From the NCBI RefSeq assembly GCF_003732225.1, contig NZ_MOBJ01000003.1, forward strand, positions 305,167-369,166: a stretch of 64,000 nt of DNA, written 5' to 3'. Origin of the DNA: Pseudomonas brassicacearum (GTDB taxonomy: Bacteria > Pseudomonadota > Gammaproteobacteria > Pseudomonadales > Pseudomonadaceae). The translations under genes and the position numbers were made by a program. The notes under the pieces are model-generated. The model made no database searches. It was not told where the DNA came from and was given only the letters and a program-made list of their open reading frames with translations. Position 1 is the stretch's first letter; the number at the start of each line of letters is the position of its first letter. Positions 8,845 through 16,608 of this stretch are shown here, one piece after another.

Positions 8845-9569
8845 CTGAATCCGTACTGGTCACCGGTTCCAGCCGCGGTATCGGCCGCGCCATCGCCCTG
8901 CGTCTGGCCCAGGCCGGCTTCGATCTGGTGTTGCATTGCCGCAGTGGCCGCTGCGACGCCGAGGCCGTGCAGGCCGAAGTCGAAGCCTTGGGACGCCGTG
9001 CGCGAATCCTGCAATTCGACGTATCGGATCGCGCCAGCTGCAAGGTACATCTCGAAACCGACGTGGAAACCCACGGCGCCTACTACGGCGTGGTGCTCAA
9101 CGCCGGCCTGACGCGCGACGGTGCCTTTCCGGCCCTGAGCGAGGACGACTGGGACGTGGTGATGCGCACCAACCTCGACGGTTTTTATAACGTGTTGCAC
9201 CCGGTCATGATGCCGATGATTCGTCGGCGCGCCGCCGGGCGGATCGTGTGCATCACTTCGGTTTCCGGGTTGATCGGCAACCGTGGACAGGTCAACTACA
9301 GCGCCTCCAAGGCCGGGTTGATCGGCGCCGCCAAGGCCCTGGCGATCGAACTGGGCAAACGCAAAATCACCGTCAACTGCGTTGCTCCGGGTCTGATCGA
9401 CACCGCGATGCTCGACGAAAATGTACCCGTGGAAGAACTGCTGAAAATGATCCCCGCACAACGCATGGGCACCCCTGAAGAAGTGGCCAGCGCCGTGAAC
9501 TTCCTGATGTCCGCCGAAGCAGGCTATATCACTCGACAGGTTCTGGCCGTCAACGGAGGCCTGTGTTGA
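8841..9569 (+). CDS. apeQ: 3-ketoacyl-ACP reductase, SDR family (ApeQ position)
   Basis: A 242-residue short-chain dehydrogenase of the FabG type. The NADP-binding glycine motif is GSSRGIG at residues 9-15, NAG follows near residue 92, and the catalytic pair is Tyr153 and Lys157 in NYSASKAG with a serine about 13 residues earlier. It reduces the 3-keto group made by the ketosynthases before dehydration. ATG 8841 overlaps the dehydratase stop, and the stop shares one base with the next start. Confidence 0.9.
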   Translation: MTESVLVTGSSRGIGRAIALRLAQAGFDLVLHCRSGRCDAEAVQAEVEALGRRARILQFDVSDRASCKVHLETDVETHGAYYGVVLNAGLTRDGAFPALSEDDWDVVMRTNLDGFYNVLHPVMMPMIRRRAAGRIVCITSVSGLIGNRGQVNYSASKAGLIGAAKALAIELGKRKITVNCVAPGLIDTAMLDENVPVEELLKMIPAQRMGTPEEVASAVNFLMSAEAGYITRQVLAVNGGLC

Positions 9570-10795
9570 TGAAGCGCGTCGTCGTCACCGGCATGGCCGG
9601 CATCACCTCGCTGGGCAGCGACTGGGAGACCATCTGCGCTAACTTCAAGGCCAACCGCAGTGGCATCCGGCGCATGGATGAGTGGGATCGCTTCACCGAA
9701 CTGAACACACGCCTGGCAGGTCCGATCGATGATTTCGTCGTCCCCAGCCACTGGACCCGCAAGCAGTTGCGCAGCATGGGCCGGGTTTCCCGGCTGGCGG
9801 TTGGCGCGGCAGAACGGGCGCTGGCCGATGCCGGACTGCTCGGTAACGAGTCGATCAAGGACGGCCGCATGGGTGTGTCCTGCGGCTCATCCACCGGCAG
9901 CACCGACGAAATCAAAGCCTTCGGCAAGATGCTGCTCAATTCAGTGGCTGAAGGCCTGAACGCCAACTCCTACGTGCGAATGATGCCGCACACCACAGCG
10001 GCCAATATCAGTATTTTCTTTGGCCTCACCGGGCGCCTGATCCCGACTTCCAGCGCCTGCACCAGTGGCAGCCAGGGCGTCGGTTATGCCTACGAGGCGA
10101 TCAAGTTCGGCCGCCTGCCGCTGATGCTCGCCGGCGGCGCCGAAGAGCTGTGCCCGACCGAAGCCATGGTGTTCGACGCACTCTACGCCACCAGCCTGAA
10201 AAACGACGCCCCGAACACCAGCCCACGGCCTTACGACAGTGATCGCGATGGCCTGGTGATTGGCGAAGGCGGCGGCATGCTGGTGCTCGAAGAGCTCGAA
10301 CACGCGCTGGCCCGTGGTGCGCACATTCACGCGGAAATCGTTGGTTTTGGCAGTAACGCCGACGGCCAGCACGCCACCCGCCCAGAGCAGACCACCATGC
10401 GCCGGGCCATGGAGCTGGCGCTGGAAGACGCCGGTCTGGAGCCCTCGGCCATCGGCTACGTGAACGGTCATGGCACCGCCACCGAGCAAGGCGACATCGC
10501 GGAAACCCTGGCCACCCACAGCCTGTTCGGCAGCCACATGCCGATCAGCTCGCAGAAAAGCTTTCTCGGTCACACCCTGGGTGCCTGCGGAGCACTGGAG
10601 TCCTGGTTCAGCATCGAAATGATGAACAGCGACGAGTACGCCCACACCTTCAACCTCGACAACGTCGACCCACGCTGCGGCGAACTGGACTACCTGCGCG
10701 GCGAGTTCCGCCAGATGAGCTGCCAGTATGTGATGAATAACAACTTCGCTTTTGGTGGGGTTAATACGTCGCTGATCTTTCGGCGCTGGTCGTAA
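9569..10795 (+). CDS. apeR: Beta-ketoacyl-ACP synthase of the aryl polyene cluster (ApeR position)
   Basis: A 408-residue condensing enzyme with Cys164 in SSACTSGS and histidines in GHGTAT and KSFLGHTLG. The last gene of the coupled string. ATG 9569 is chosen because GGAGG at 9555-9559 sits nine bases upstream; GTG 9563 and TTG 9566 are too close to that site. In the characterised APE pathway ApeR is a second ketosynthase that acts as a homodimer. Two broken copies of this gene's 3' part lie downstream at 14358-14579 and 16466-16560. Confidence 0.88.
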   Translation: MKRVVVTGMAGITSLGSDWETICANFKANRSGIRRMDEWDRFTELNTRLAGPIDDFVVPSHWTRKQLRSMGRVSRLAVGAAERALADAGLLGNESIKDGRMGVSCGSSTGSTDEIKAFGKMLLNSVAEGLNANSYVRMMPHTTAANISIFFGLTGRLIPTSSACTSGSQGVGYAYEAIKFGRLPLMLAGGAEELCPTEAMVFDALYATSLKNDAPNTSPRPYDSDRDGLVIGEGGGMLVLEELEHALARGAHIHAEIVGFGSNADGQHATRPEQTTMRRAMELALEDAGLEPSAIGYVNGHGTATEQGDIAETLATHSLFGSHMPISSQKSFLGHTLGACGALESWFSIEMMNSDEYAHTFNLDNVDPRCGELDYLRGEFRQMSCQYVMNNNFAFGGVNTSLIFRRWS

Positions 10796-10803
10796 GCGCC
10801 ACA

Positions 10804-10841
10804 TCAAGATCAAAAGATCGCAGCCTGCGGCAGCTCCTACA
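10804..10841. repeat. Pseudomonas REP-like repeat (AGATCAAAAGATCGCAGCC type)
   Basis: The stretch after apeR carries AAGATCAAAAGATCGCAGCC followed by TGCGGCAGCTCCTAC, a palindromic extragenic repeat. Related copies lie at 14585-14654 (inverted doublet) and 54327-54360. The remaining bases to 10940 show no gene. Confidence 0.7.
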
Positions 10842-10940
10842 AGAGCAATGAGCGCAAGGATCCCAAGACCTATGAATGCCACGCCGGGGCAATCATGGCT
10901 GGGGTTGCATTGAAGGGGGATTTGGAGAAGGTTCAGTAAT

Positions 10941-11858
10941 TCAAGGCGCCTGCTCCATAGGAGCTGGCGTTGTGTCGGTATCCCCTTCCAACGCCCCCTG
11001 GAACTCCGTCTGCAGTAGTGCCAAAAATGCTTCCCGAGCTGGGTGTCGACCTGCGTTTTCATGCCAGTAAAACAGGTTGTCGATACTCGTCAGCTCCGGG
11101 AATTCATATCCTTGCCAACCCGCACTGTGGCGGTATTGGTCATAGATCCCGCGAGGAACCAGCGAAACGCCGGCACCGGCACTGACACAGCCAACTATAG
11201 CGCCATAGCTTGCGATGCTGACAATCGGCAGCACTTGATCATGGCGCAACAGCCACTGCTCCAGCGCCAACCGGTACGGACAGCCCGGGGGCCACATGAA
11301 AATTTCCTTACCTTGCAAATCCGCCGCCTTGCGTAAAGGCCCATGGGACGCGGACGCGATGAGAATTAAATCTTCCTGATACACCACTGCACGCTTGAGA
11401 CCGGGGCGTTCAATGTTCACTGCAACGATCACCCCATCAAGCCGGTGATGCTGAGTATCGTCCAGCAGTTGCGCCCAGGTGCCGGTGCTCAACTCAAGCG
11501 AGACCTGTGGGTACAGCGCATGGTACTTGGCCAATAACCGGGGCAACCGCCCCGTAGCGCTAGACTCAATGGCACCAATGCGCAGGGGACCGCCAGGCGT
11601 ATTGGTGGGCGCTACCGCGCGTCGGGCTTCATCAGCCAAACACAGGATTTTCGTCGCGTAATCAAGAAATACCTCCCCAGCAGGAGTGATCCGCAACCCT
11701 CGACCGTCGCGGAAAAACAGCGGTGTGCCGAGCTCACGCTCCAGGGACTTGAGGCGTGCGGTGATATTGGACGGCACGCAGTGCAGCAATTCGGCGGCGC
11801 GCGCGATGCTGCCGAAGTCGTGAACCGTCTTGAACATGCGCAGTTGGGACAATTCCAT
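10941..11858 (-). CDS. LysR-family transcriptional regulator
   Basis: A 305-residue LysR regulator with an N-terminal winged HTH (residues 1-60, including SIARAAELLHCVPSNITARLKSLE) and a C-terminal substrate-binding domain. It is divergent from the diiron oxidase/exporter/ferredoxin genes and the 132-base gap between them holds paired TCAC-N5-GTGA sites, so it most likely controls that operon and itself. The effector is unknown. The gene lies directly after apeR but on the opposite strand and appears to belong to the inserted cassette. Confidence 0.85.
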   Translation of the reverse strand: MELSQLRMFKTVHDFGSIARAAELLHCVPSNITARLKSLERELGTPLFFRDGRGLRITPAGEVFLDYATKILCLADEARRAVAPTNTPGGPLRIGAIESSATGRLPRLLAKYHALYPQVSLELSTGTWAQLLDDTQHHRLDGVIVAVNIERPGLKRAVVYQEDLILIASASHGPLRKAADLQGKEIFMWPPGCPYRLALEQWLLRHDQVLPIVSIASYGAIVGCVSAGAGVSLVPRGIYDQYRHSAGWQGYEFPELTSIDNLFYWHENAGRHPAREAFLALLQTEFQGALEGDTDTTPAPMEQAP

Positions 11859-11861
11859 AGC

Positions 11862-11906
11862 TCACCCAGAGTGAATTCACAGGTCAGTTTAAGTCACTTG
11901 TAGTGA
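11862..11906. promoter_or_regulatory. Paired dyad operators between the LysR gene and the diiron oxidase gene
   Basis: TCACCCAGAGTGA at 11862-11874 and TCACTTGTAGTGA at 11894-11906 share the form TCAC-N5-GTGA, with starts 32 bases apart (three helical turns). A perfect palindrome GTGAATTCAC at 11871-11880 overlaps the first. This is the arrangement expected for a LysR-type tetramer on a divergent promoter; binding is inferred. Confidence 0.6.
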
Positions 11907-11990
11907 GGCTGCGTGTTTTTGATACTTCAACCCGCGCACGCTGCAAGGACGCTGTCGCCCTTTCATATCCCTCGATAAGCAGGAGTTTTT

Positions 11991-12761
11991 ATGGAGTTAG
12001 TTGAGCGAAAAATCCAGTCCCTCGCCGAAAGTGTGTTCACCCATAAAGCCCTCGATAACACATTCTATCGGCGATGGATGGGTGGCTCACTCCCCCTCGC
12101 CGACGTTGAGGTGTTTGCTCGAAACTACCTGGCCCGTACGACGCAGACTTCTCGCATGGTTGCCCTGTCGTTTGTGGGCACGGACGACTTGTACGCTCAG
12201 GTCGAAATCGTCAAAAACCTGTACTCCGAGATGGGCTACGGCAACCCGGAAAAGGCCCACCTCGCCCTGCTGGAAAGTTATCTGATTGACCTTGTCAGCC
12301 GTCTTGCTGATCGGCCATACAGCATGGACGAACTCATGGCTTTGCCTGTGCTGGAAAGTACCCACACGTTTAGTCGCGAACAATTGAGTCTTTACACCGA
12401 CGGTGGCCACAACAACAATCCGCGCCATGTGCTCGGCACATTGTTGGCTCAGGAGTGGCTGGCCTATTCGATGCTCACCCGTTTATACGAAGGAGCGCGC
12501 AACTATAAGCACCTGTATGCCAATAACGACGACTTTCATGAGCACTGCGAGTATTTCTACATCCACATCGGGGATGCGGAAAAAGAACACAAAATCCAGG
12601 CCGTGAAAGCCGCCACCCAGGAATGCACCACCGACCAGCACATAGAGGAAGTCCGCGCTTCGTTCAACCGCTTTCTGGTCATCACTGAGCAGTACTGGAA
12701 CGGAATAGCTCACGCCATGCCCGGCGTGCAAAGTCGTGTTGCTCCCAAGATGACGATTTGA
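11991..12761 (+). CDS. Heme-oxygenase-like diiron oxidase (iron-containing redox enzyme family)
   Basis: A 256-residue all-helical protein of the TenA/PqqC/CADD-like superfamily. Family marks: FYRRWMGGSLPLADVEVFARNY near residues 25-46, Glu80 and His90 in YSEMGYGNPEKAH, Glu155 in AQEWLAY, and His192/Asp195/Glu197/His200 in YIHIGDAEKEH. These fit the ligand set of heme-oxygenase-like diiron oxidases, which perform varied reactions such as N-oxygenation, C-C cleavage or decarboxylation on amino or fatty acids. The last helix has one residue more between the two histidines than I expect. AGGAG lies about seven bases before ATG 11991. The next two genes (exporter, ferredoxin) probably form an operon with it. 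The substrate is unknown. Confidence 0.78.
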   Translation: MELVERKIQSLAESVFTHKALDNTFYRRWMGGSLPLADVEVFARNYLARTTQTSRMVALSFVGTDDLYAQVEIVKNLYSEMGYGNPEKAHLALLESYLIDLVSRLADRPYSMDELMALPVLESTHTFSREQLSLYTDGGHNNNPRHVLGTLLAQEWLAYSMLTRLYEGARNYKHLYANNDDFHEHCEYFYIHIGDAEKEHKIQAVKAATQECTTDQHIEEVRASFNRFLVITEQYWNGIAHAMPGVQSRVAPKMTI

Positions 12762-13657
12762 TGAATACAAGGCCCAGCGTAAAAATCGCTTTGGCGGCGA
12801 TCTTTGTAATTCTTTGCTGGGCCTATTCCCCCATTGGAATCCACATCGGACTAAAGGCTTACGAGCCCGGTCATCTCGCACTGATGCGATTCCTCATCGC
12901 CTCAACATTCATGGCCGGGGTCGCATCGGTGATGCGTATTTCCCTGCCTCGCCTTAAAGACCTGCCGCTGCTGGCGGTGCTGGGATTTTTTGCCGTCAGC
13001 CTGCATCACATAGCCCTCAACTACGGCCAACAAGGTGTTAGCGCCGGGGCCGCCAGCGTACTGGCACAATCCACGCCGCTGTTCAGCACGTTACTGGCGC
13101 ATTTCGCGCTCAAGGATCGGGTCAACGGCTGGCAATGGATCTGTGTGCTGTGCGGCCTACTCGGCGCCGCTGTGGTAGTCACCGGGGACCGTGGTTTTGG
13201 TGAGCTGGATGCGCATGGGCTGCTGATCCTGCTGGCGGCATTTTCATGGAGTCTGTATTTCGCCTTGCAAAAACACCATGCCCATCGTTACGACGGGCTG
13301 ACGATGGTGTGTTACACCATCTGGTCGGGCACGGTACTGCTGCTTGTATATGTCCCGGGACTTTGGAGCGAAGCACAAAATGCCTCAACTTCGGCCAACC
13401 TGGCGGTGCTTATTCTAGGCATCTTCCCCAGCGCCCTTGCGTACCTCGCCTGGGCATATGTACTGGCGCACAGCAATGTGAGCCGCGCTTCCATTTCGCT
13501 TTACCTGATACCGCCCACAGCCATGTTGATGGCCTCACTGGTTCTGAGCGAACGCCCTTCGGCCATGGTGATCGTCGGAACGGTTATTGTGCTGATGAGC
13601 GTACTCGCCCTCAATCTGGAACCATCGAAAGTCGCGGTTCCTGCCGACGAAGTTTGA
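12761..13657 (+). CDS. EamA-family (DMT) transporter
   Basis: A 298-residue membrane protein with about ten helices in two EamA repeats (residues about 10-140 and 150-285), as in drug/metabolite exporters of the RhaT/YdcZ type. ATG 12761 shares its A with the stop of the diiron oxidase gene, so translation is coupled. This suggests export of the product or of a toxic by-product of the enzyme. No substrate can be read from sequence. Confidence 0.85.
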   Translation: MNTRPSVKIALAAIFVILCWAYSPIGIHIGLKAYEPGHLALMRFLIASTFMAGVASVMRISLPRLKDLPLLAVLGFFAVSLHHIALNYGQQGVSAGAASVLAQSTPLFSTLLAHFALKDRVNGWQWICVLCGLLGAAVVVTGDRGFGELDAHGLLILLAAFSWSLYFALQKHHAHRYDGLTMVCYTIWSGTVLLLVYVPGLWSEAQNASTSANLAVLILGIFPSALAYLAWAYVLAHSNVSRASISLYLIPPTAMLMASLVLSERPSAMVIVGTVIVLMSVLALNLEPSKVAVPADEV

Positions 13658-13676
13658 ACAGCGGTCGTGACCACCT

Positions 13677-13988
13677 ATGAATGACACACAAAATCCGACC
13701 TTGGCCTACGAGCACCATGTGCTGATTTGTACCAACTTGCGCCCCGATGGCCACCGTAGCTGCTCGGGCTCAGGTGCTCATGAACTGCTCAGTGCAGCAA
13801 AACGCAAACTCGCCAAAATGGGTGAACCAGGAACATCGCGCGCCAACGCATCGGGCTGCTTGGGCCGCTGCGAGCACGGCCCGGTCATGGTGATTTACCC
13901 GGATAACCTGTGGTTCTCGTGCAAGACGCCACAACAGGTTGAATGCATTCTCGATCAACACCTCTTGCGCCCCGATCCGCAATTGTGA
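13677..13988 (+). CDS. Thioredoxin-like [2Fe-2S] ferredoxin
   Basis: A 103-residue protein of the thioredoxin-fold ferredoxin type (ferredoxin of the Aquifex/Clostridium 2Fe-2S group). Cys18, Cys29, Cys61 and Cys65 sit in the expected pattern (ICTN...SCSGSG...GCLGRCEHGP), with the downstream VIYPDNLW strand also typical. It follows the EamA gene by 19 bases. Its likely role is to pass electrons to the diiron oxidase of the same operon, which is inference from gene order. Confidence 0.83.
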   Translation: MNDTQNPTLAYEHHVLICTNLRPDGHRSCSGSGAHELLSAAKRKLAKMGEPGTSRANASGCLGRCEHGPVMVIYPDNLWFSCKTPQQVECILDQHLLRPDPQL

Positions 13989-14017
13989 CTCAAGGGGCTT
14001 CAGCAGGAATCCACGCC

Positions 14018-14296
14018 ATGACTTGGACGGATGAAGACATGTGCATCGCACAATGGATGCTGGCCGAATACCGTAAACAAGACTATCTGCCGCAAGCTGT
14101 CGCCGCTCGGGAGATCCGTCTGATGTTCGGCAACGCTCATGTGTACCAAAATCGCCACGGCAACTGGGCCGTGAACAAGCCGATTCTCGAAGCCTTTAAG
14201 GCACTGACTGCTGAGTACGTGGTATGGAGCCGAAGCTTTCAACTATGGAGGCCAAGAACCGCACAAGATCCGGCTGGCATACGCGTGAGCCGCTGA
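14018..14296 (+). CDS. Small conserved hypothetical protein
   Basis: A 92-residue soluble protein starting MTWTDEDMCIAQWML. I do not assign a function. It looks like a small Pseudomonas domain family (possibly DUF6953), with a helix-turn-like middle (LPQAVAAREIRLMFG) followed by NRHGNWAVNKPIL. ATG 14018 is preferred over an upstream ATG because AGGA lies nine bases before it. The gene follows the ferredoxin by 29 bases and may be the last gene of that operon. Confidence 0.6.
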   Translation: MTWTDEDMCIAQWMLAEYRKQDYLPQAVAAREIRLMFGNAHVYQNRHGNWAVNKPILEAFKALTAEYVVWSRSFQLWRPRTAQDPAGIRVSR

Positions 14297-14357
14297 CAAG
14301 CTATCCCGCCGGATGCCATGCAGCGGGCTTCATGACCTCGCGTAACATCTGAGTGCA

Positions 14358-14579
14358 ACACTCGGCGCCTGCGGAGCACTGGAGTCCTGGTTCAGCATCG
14401 AAATGATGAACAGCGGCGAGTACGCCCACACCTTCAACCTCGACAACGTCGACTCACGCTGCGGTGAACTGGACTACCTGCGCGGCGAGTTCCGCCAGAT
14501 GAGCTGCCAGTATGTGATGAATAACAACTTCGCTTTTGGTGGGGTTAATACTTCGCTGATCTTTCGGCGCTGGTCGTAA
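14358..14579 (+). pseudogene. Broken copy of the apeR 3' end (fragment A)
   Basis: About 220 bases nearly identical to the last part of apeR (from about 10572 to its TAA), with only scattered substitutions, for example a GAC to GGC change. The similarity continues past the stop into the AAGATCAAAAGATCG repeat. There is no upstream part of the gene, so this is a duplicated 3' end and not a functional ketosynthase. It closes the first inserted cassette. Confidence 0.85.
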
Positions 14580-14584
14580 GCACC

Positions 14585-14654
14585 CCATCAAGATCAAAAG
14601 ATCGTGTGTACAACGCGATCCCCCGTAGGAGCTGCCGCAGGCTGCGATCTTTTC
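14585..14654. repeat. Inverted REP-like doublet (AGATCAAAAGATCG ... GCTGCGATCTTTT)
   Basis: The left part repeats the sequence that follows the true apeR gene, and the right part is the reverse form of the same repeat (GTAGGAGCTGCCGCAGGCTG then CGATCTTTT). It lies between apeR fragment A and the leader of the toxin gene. Confidence 0.7.
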
Positions 14655-14683
14655 ATTTCCCCCTGCAAAGAAATGACACAAAC

Positions 14684-14750
14684 GGAAAACGGAGCACGGC
14701 ATTTCGGAATAGCCCTACAGCCAGCACTTGAGCGCCCCATTAGGGTGGAT
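14684..14750 (+). promoter_or_regulatory. Shared leader segment, copy upstream of the toxin gene
   Basis: This segment aligns by eye with 16816-16882 upstream of queC. Both contain GGAGCA, CATTTCGGAA, ACAGCCAG, TTGAGC and TAGGGT in the same order and spacing, at roughly three matches in four. It ends about 30 bases before the toxin start. It could be a promoter, a mobile leader or the edge of an exchanged cassette; no standard -35/-10 pair is obvious. Confidence 0.5.
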
Positions 14751-14781
14751 GTTTTTCATCGAAAGAATGGAAGCTTTTACC

Positions 14782-15927
14782 ATGTGCGGCTGTCCCCGAT
14801 GTAATCCCCGCAAGCCGACTCCTGACAACATACGTCGTCAGGAGGCAGACATTCATAGGTATGAAAAAGGACTGGCTCGCGATGAAGCCCGACGGAACGA
14901 GTGCCCCTCGCAGCCAGAAGCACAGCCCAAAATCATGGGTTGCGTGTTCGCCAAAAGCTGCAACCTCCCAGACGGCGTAATCAATCACAACAACCCGGCC
15001 GGGTTTGTCCCCCTCGAGAAACTGGCTAACTATGGCTTGTGGGCGGTGCTTGGCACCGGCGCAGCAATCACCGCCGAAGGGATACCCCTGAAACTGGTCG
15101 GTGGTTCGGCAACGGGCAACGCCATCGCCCAACGTCTCGGCGGCTCTCTTGCACTTGTTCTGCTATCAGGCTCAACGGTTGTGGCAACTGCTGCAGCGGT
15201 TGGCACCGTTGCACTACTGATGCCGAACACCAGCCTTTCGCCCGACAGCGCCTTCTACAAAAACGAGCAGTACGCAATGCTGGATACGGGCCGAACCCGT
15301 GTCCGCATCAACGTGAAGACATTGCCGGACGGTTCCGTCAGCGCTTACGGCTTCTACACGGGCGGGAAAAAACACTGGGAATTTGTCCCGGTCATCAAGG
15401 CCACTCAGGAAGGCGAGAAGTTTGTTGCCGACATCGGCAACGGGATTGGCCTGACCTGGACCCCAGCGGCGAATCCTGACGACGTACTCGGTATTCCCGC
15501 GCTGGAAGGCGCCCCGAAATTGCCGACTGTGTGGGTGTATCCGCCGACTGAGCAGGCCAACAAAGTATTGGTGAACCCGCAGCATCCGCCTGAGTGCCAG
15601 GATGCGATTATCTGGTTTCCTGCGGATGCGGGTGTAGAGCCGATCTACATTATGCTGAACGTGTTGCCGGGGGATCACAGCTATCACCCAAGACCGAGTA
15701 GCTTCCCTGCGTTCCAAGGGCTCAAGCGCGCAACACCTAAAACTCCAAAAAAAGGCGGTGGGTTACGTGATAGATGGAAAGATGAAGGCGGTACGATTTA
15801 CGAATGGGACTCTCAACATGGGGCGCTGGAGAAATACAACAAGCGCGGTAAACACCTCGGTGAGTTCAACCCGGAGACCGGGGCACAGACAAAGCCGGCA
15901 AACAAAACCAGACAGGTTGAACCATGA
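14782..15927 (+). CDS. S-type pyocin-domain toxin with colicin-E3-like rRNase domain
   Basis: A 381-residue toxin. The N-terminus is cysteine-rich (MCGCPRCNP). A hydrophobic, glycine/alanine-rich stretch follows at about residues 93-155, then an S-type pyocin (Pyocin_S) domain at about 170-300. The C-terminal 60 residues resemble the colicin E3 16S-rRNA-cleaving domain: IYEWDSQHGALE contains Asp343, His346 and Glu350 in the D-x2-H-x3-E spacing of E3, and Arg377 near the end may be the active-site arginine. It is too short for a classical pyocin receptor/translocation region, so its delivery route is unclear. ATG 14782 is preferred because GGAAG lies upstream. The stop overlaps the first candidate immunity gene. 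Confidence 0.8.
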   Translation: MCGCPRCNPRKPTPDNIRRQEADIHRYEKGLARDEARRNECPSQPEAQPKIMGCVFAKSCNLPDGVINHNNPAGFVPLEKLANYGLWAVLGTGAAITAEGIPLKLVGGSATGNAIAQRLGGSLALVLLSGSTVVATAAAVGTVALLMPNTSLSPDSAFYKNEQYAMLDTGRTRVRINVKTLPDGSVSAYGFYTGGKKHWEFVPVIKATQEGEKFVADIGNGIGLTWTPAANPDDVLGIPALEGAPKLPTVWVYPPTEQANKVLVNPQHPPECQDAIIWFPADAGVEPIYIMLNVLPGDHSYHPRPSSFPAFQGLKRATPKTPKKGGGLRDRWKDEGGTIYEWDSQHGALEKYNKRGKHLGEFNPETGAQTKPANKTRQVEP

Positions 15928-16166
15928 AATATGAACTGAGGTTTCAGATTTACGGAATACCTGAAAACGGTGACTTGGCTGTATTCGAGGTGGATTTGCC
16001 CCGAACCGTTACCACGGATGCCCTGATGCCGATAATGGCTTGGCACGAAGAAGAGGATGCAATGGCGAGCCATCTTCTATCCGCCGGGCAGGTGACGGCA
16101 ATAGAGAGTCTCGCAATGATTGAACTTCCCAAGAATCTAATGCTGTATCTCAGCAGCTACAAGTGA
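15924..16166 (+). CDS. Candidate immunity protein 1 for the RNase toxin
   Basis: An 80-residue acidic protein that starts inside the toxin stop (ATGA), the usual place for a bacteriocin immunity gene. It is not like the classical colicin E3 immunity protein as I recall it. Its middle (LMPIMAWHEEEDAMASHLLSAGQV) resembles the same region of the next gene, so the two seem to be paralogues. Immunity function is inferred from position and size. Confidence 0.65.
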   Translation: MKYELRFQIYGIPENGDLAVFEVDLPRTVTTDALMPIMAWHEEEDAMASHLLSAGQVTAIESLAMIELPKNLMLYLSSYK

Positions 16167-16231
16167 GCCTTGGACGTCCCGCAAACAGGTGAGCAAACCA
16201 AGCCCGCCGACCCGAAAAGGAAAGTAGAAAA

Positions 16232-16462
16232 ATGAAACATGTCATAGAGGTTTTCGACAAACAGACCGAGGAGCTTCTCCTGAGTGTAGAAGTACCCAAC
16301 AGCCGTCAAGAGGAGCTAACCAAACTAATGGGTTGGCAAAATCCGGAAGATGAATTTGACGGCTATGACCTTTCTCCAGAGCAAGTGGAAACACTTGAAG
16401 GCTGGACTGGCAAAATCCTGAGAGGTATGGACCATATCGTGCAATTGGTGTGCATAGAGTGA
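16232..16462 (+). CDS. Candidate immunity protein 2 (paralogue of the preceding gene)
   Basis: A 76-residue acidic protein (MKHVIEVFDKQTEELLL...). The segment LTKLMGWQNPEDEFDGYDLS matches the pattern of its upstream neighbour (hydrophobic-M-x-W, ED, Y/H-x-LS-x-x-QV). It may be a DUF7683-type protein. GGAAAG precedes the ATG. Two related immunity-like genes after one toxin suggest past toxin-tip exchange with a retained orphan immunity gene, or a two-part inhibitor. Confidence 0.6.
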   Translation: MKHVIEVFDKQTEELLLSVEVPNSRQEELTKLMGWQNPEDEFDGYDLSPEQVETLEGWTGKILRGMDHIVQLVCIE

Positions 16463-16465
16463 CCT

Positions 16466-16560
16466 GTGGCACCGCCACCGGACAGGGCGACATTGCGGAA
16501 ACCTTACCACCAGCACACTGTTCGGTGAACACATGCCGATTTTTCCGGCGCTGGTCATAA
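16466..16560 (+). pseudogene. Broken, internally deleted copy of the apeR 3' end (fragment B)
   Basis: The first 75 bases match apeR around 10470-10545 (GGCACCGCCACCG... ACATGCCGAT) with many substitutions, then jump directly to the last bases of the gene (CGGCGCTGGTC then ATAA). About 230 bases in between are missing. It closes the toxin cassette just as fragment A closes the first cassette. It is more diverged than fragment A and so probably older. Confidence 0.75.
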
Positions 16561-16608
16561 GTTGCCTACGCGACAAATGTGGCGAGGGAGCTTAAGCCGC
16601 TACACGAT

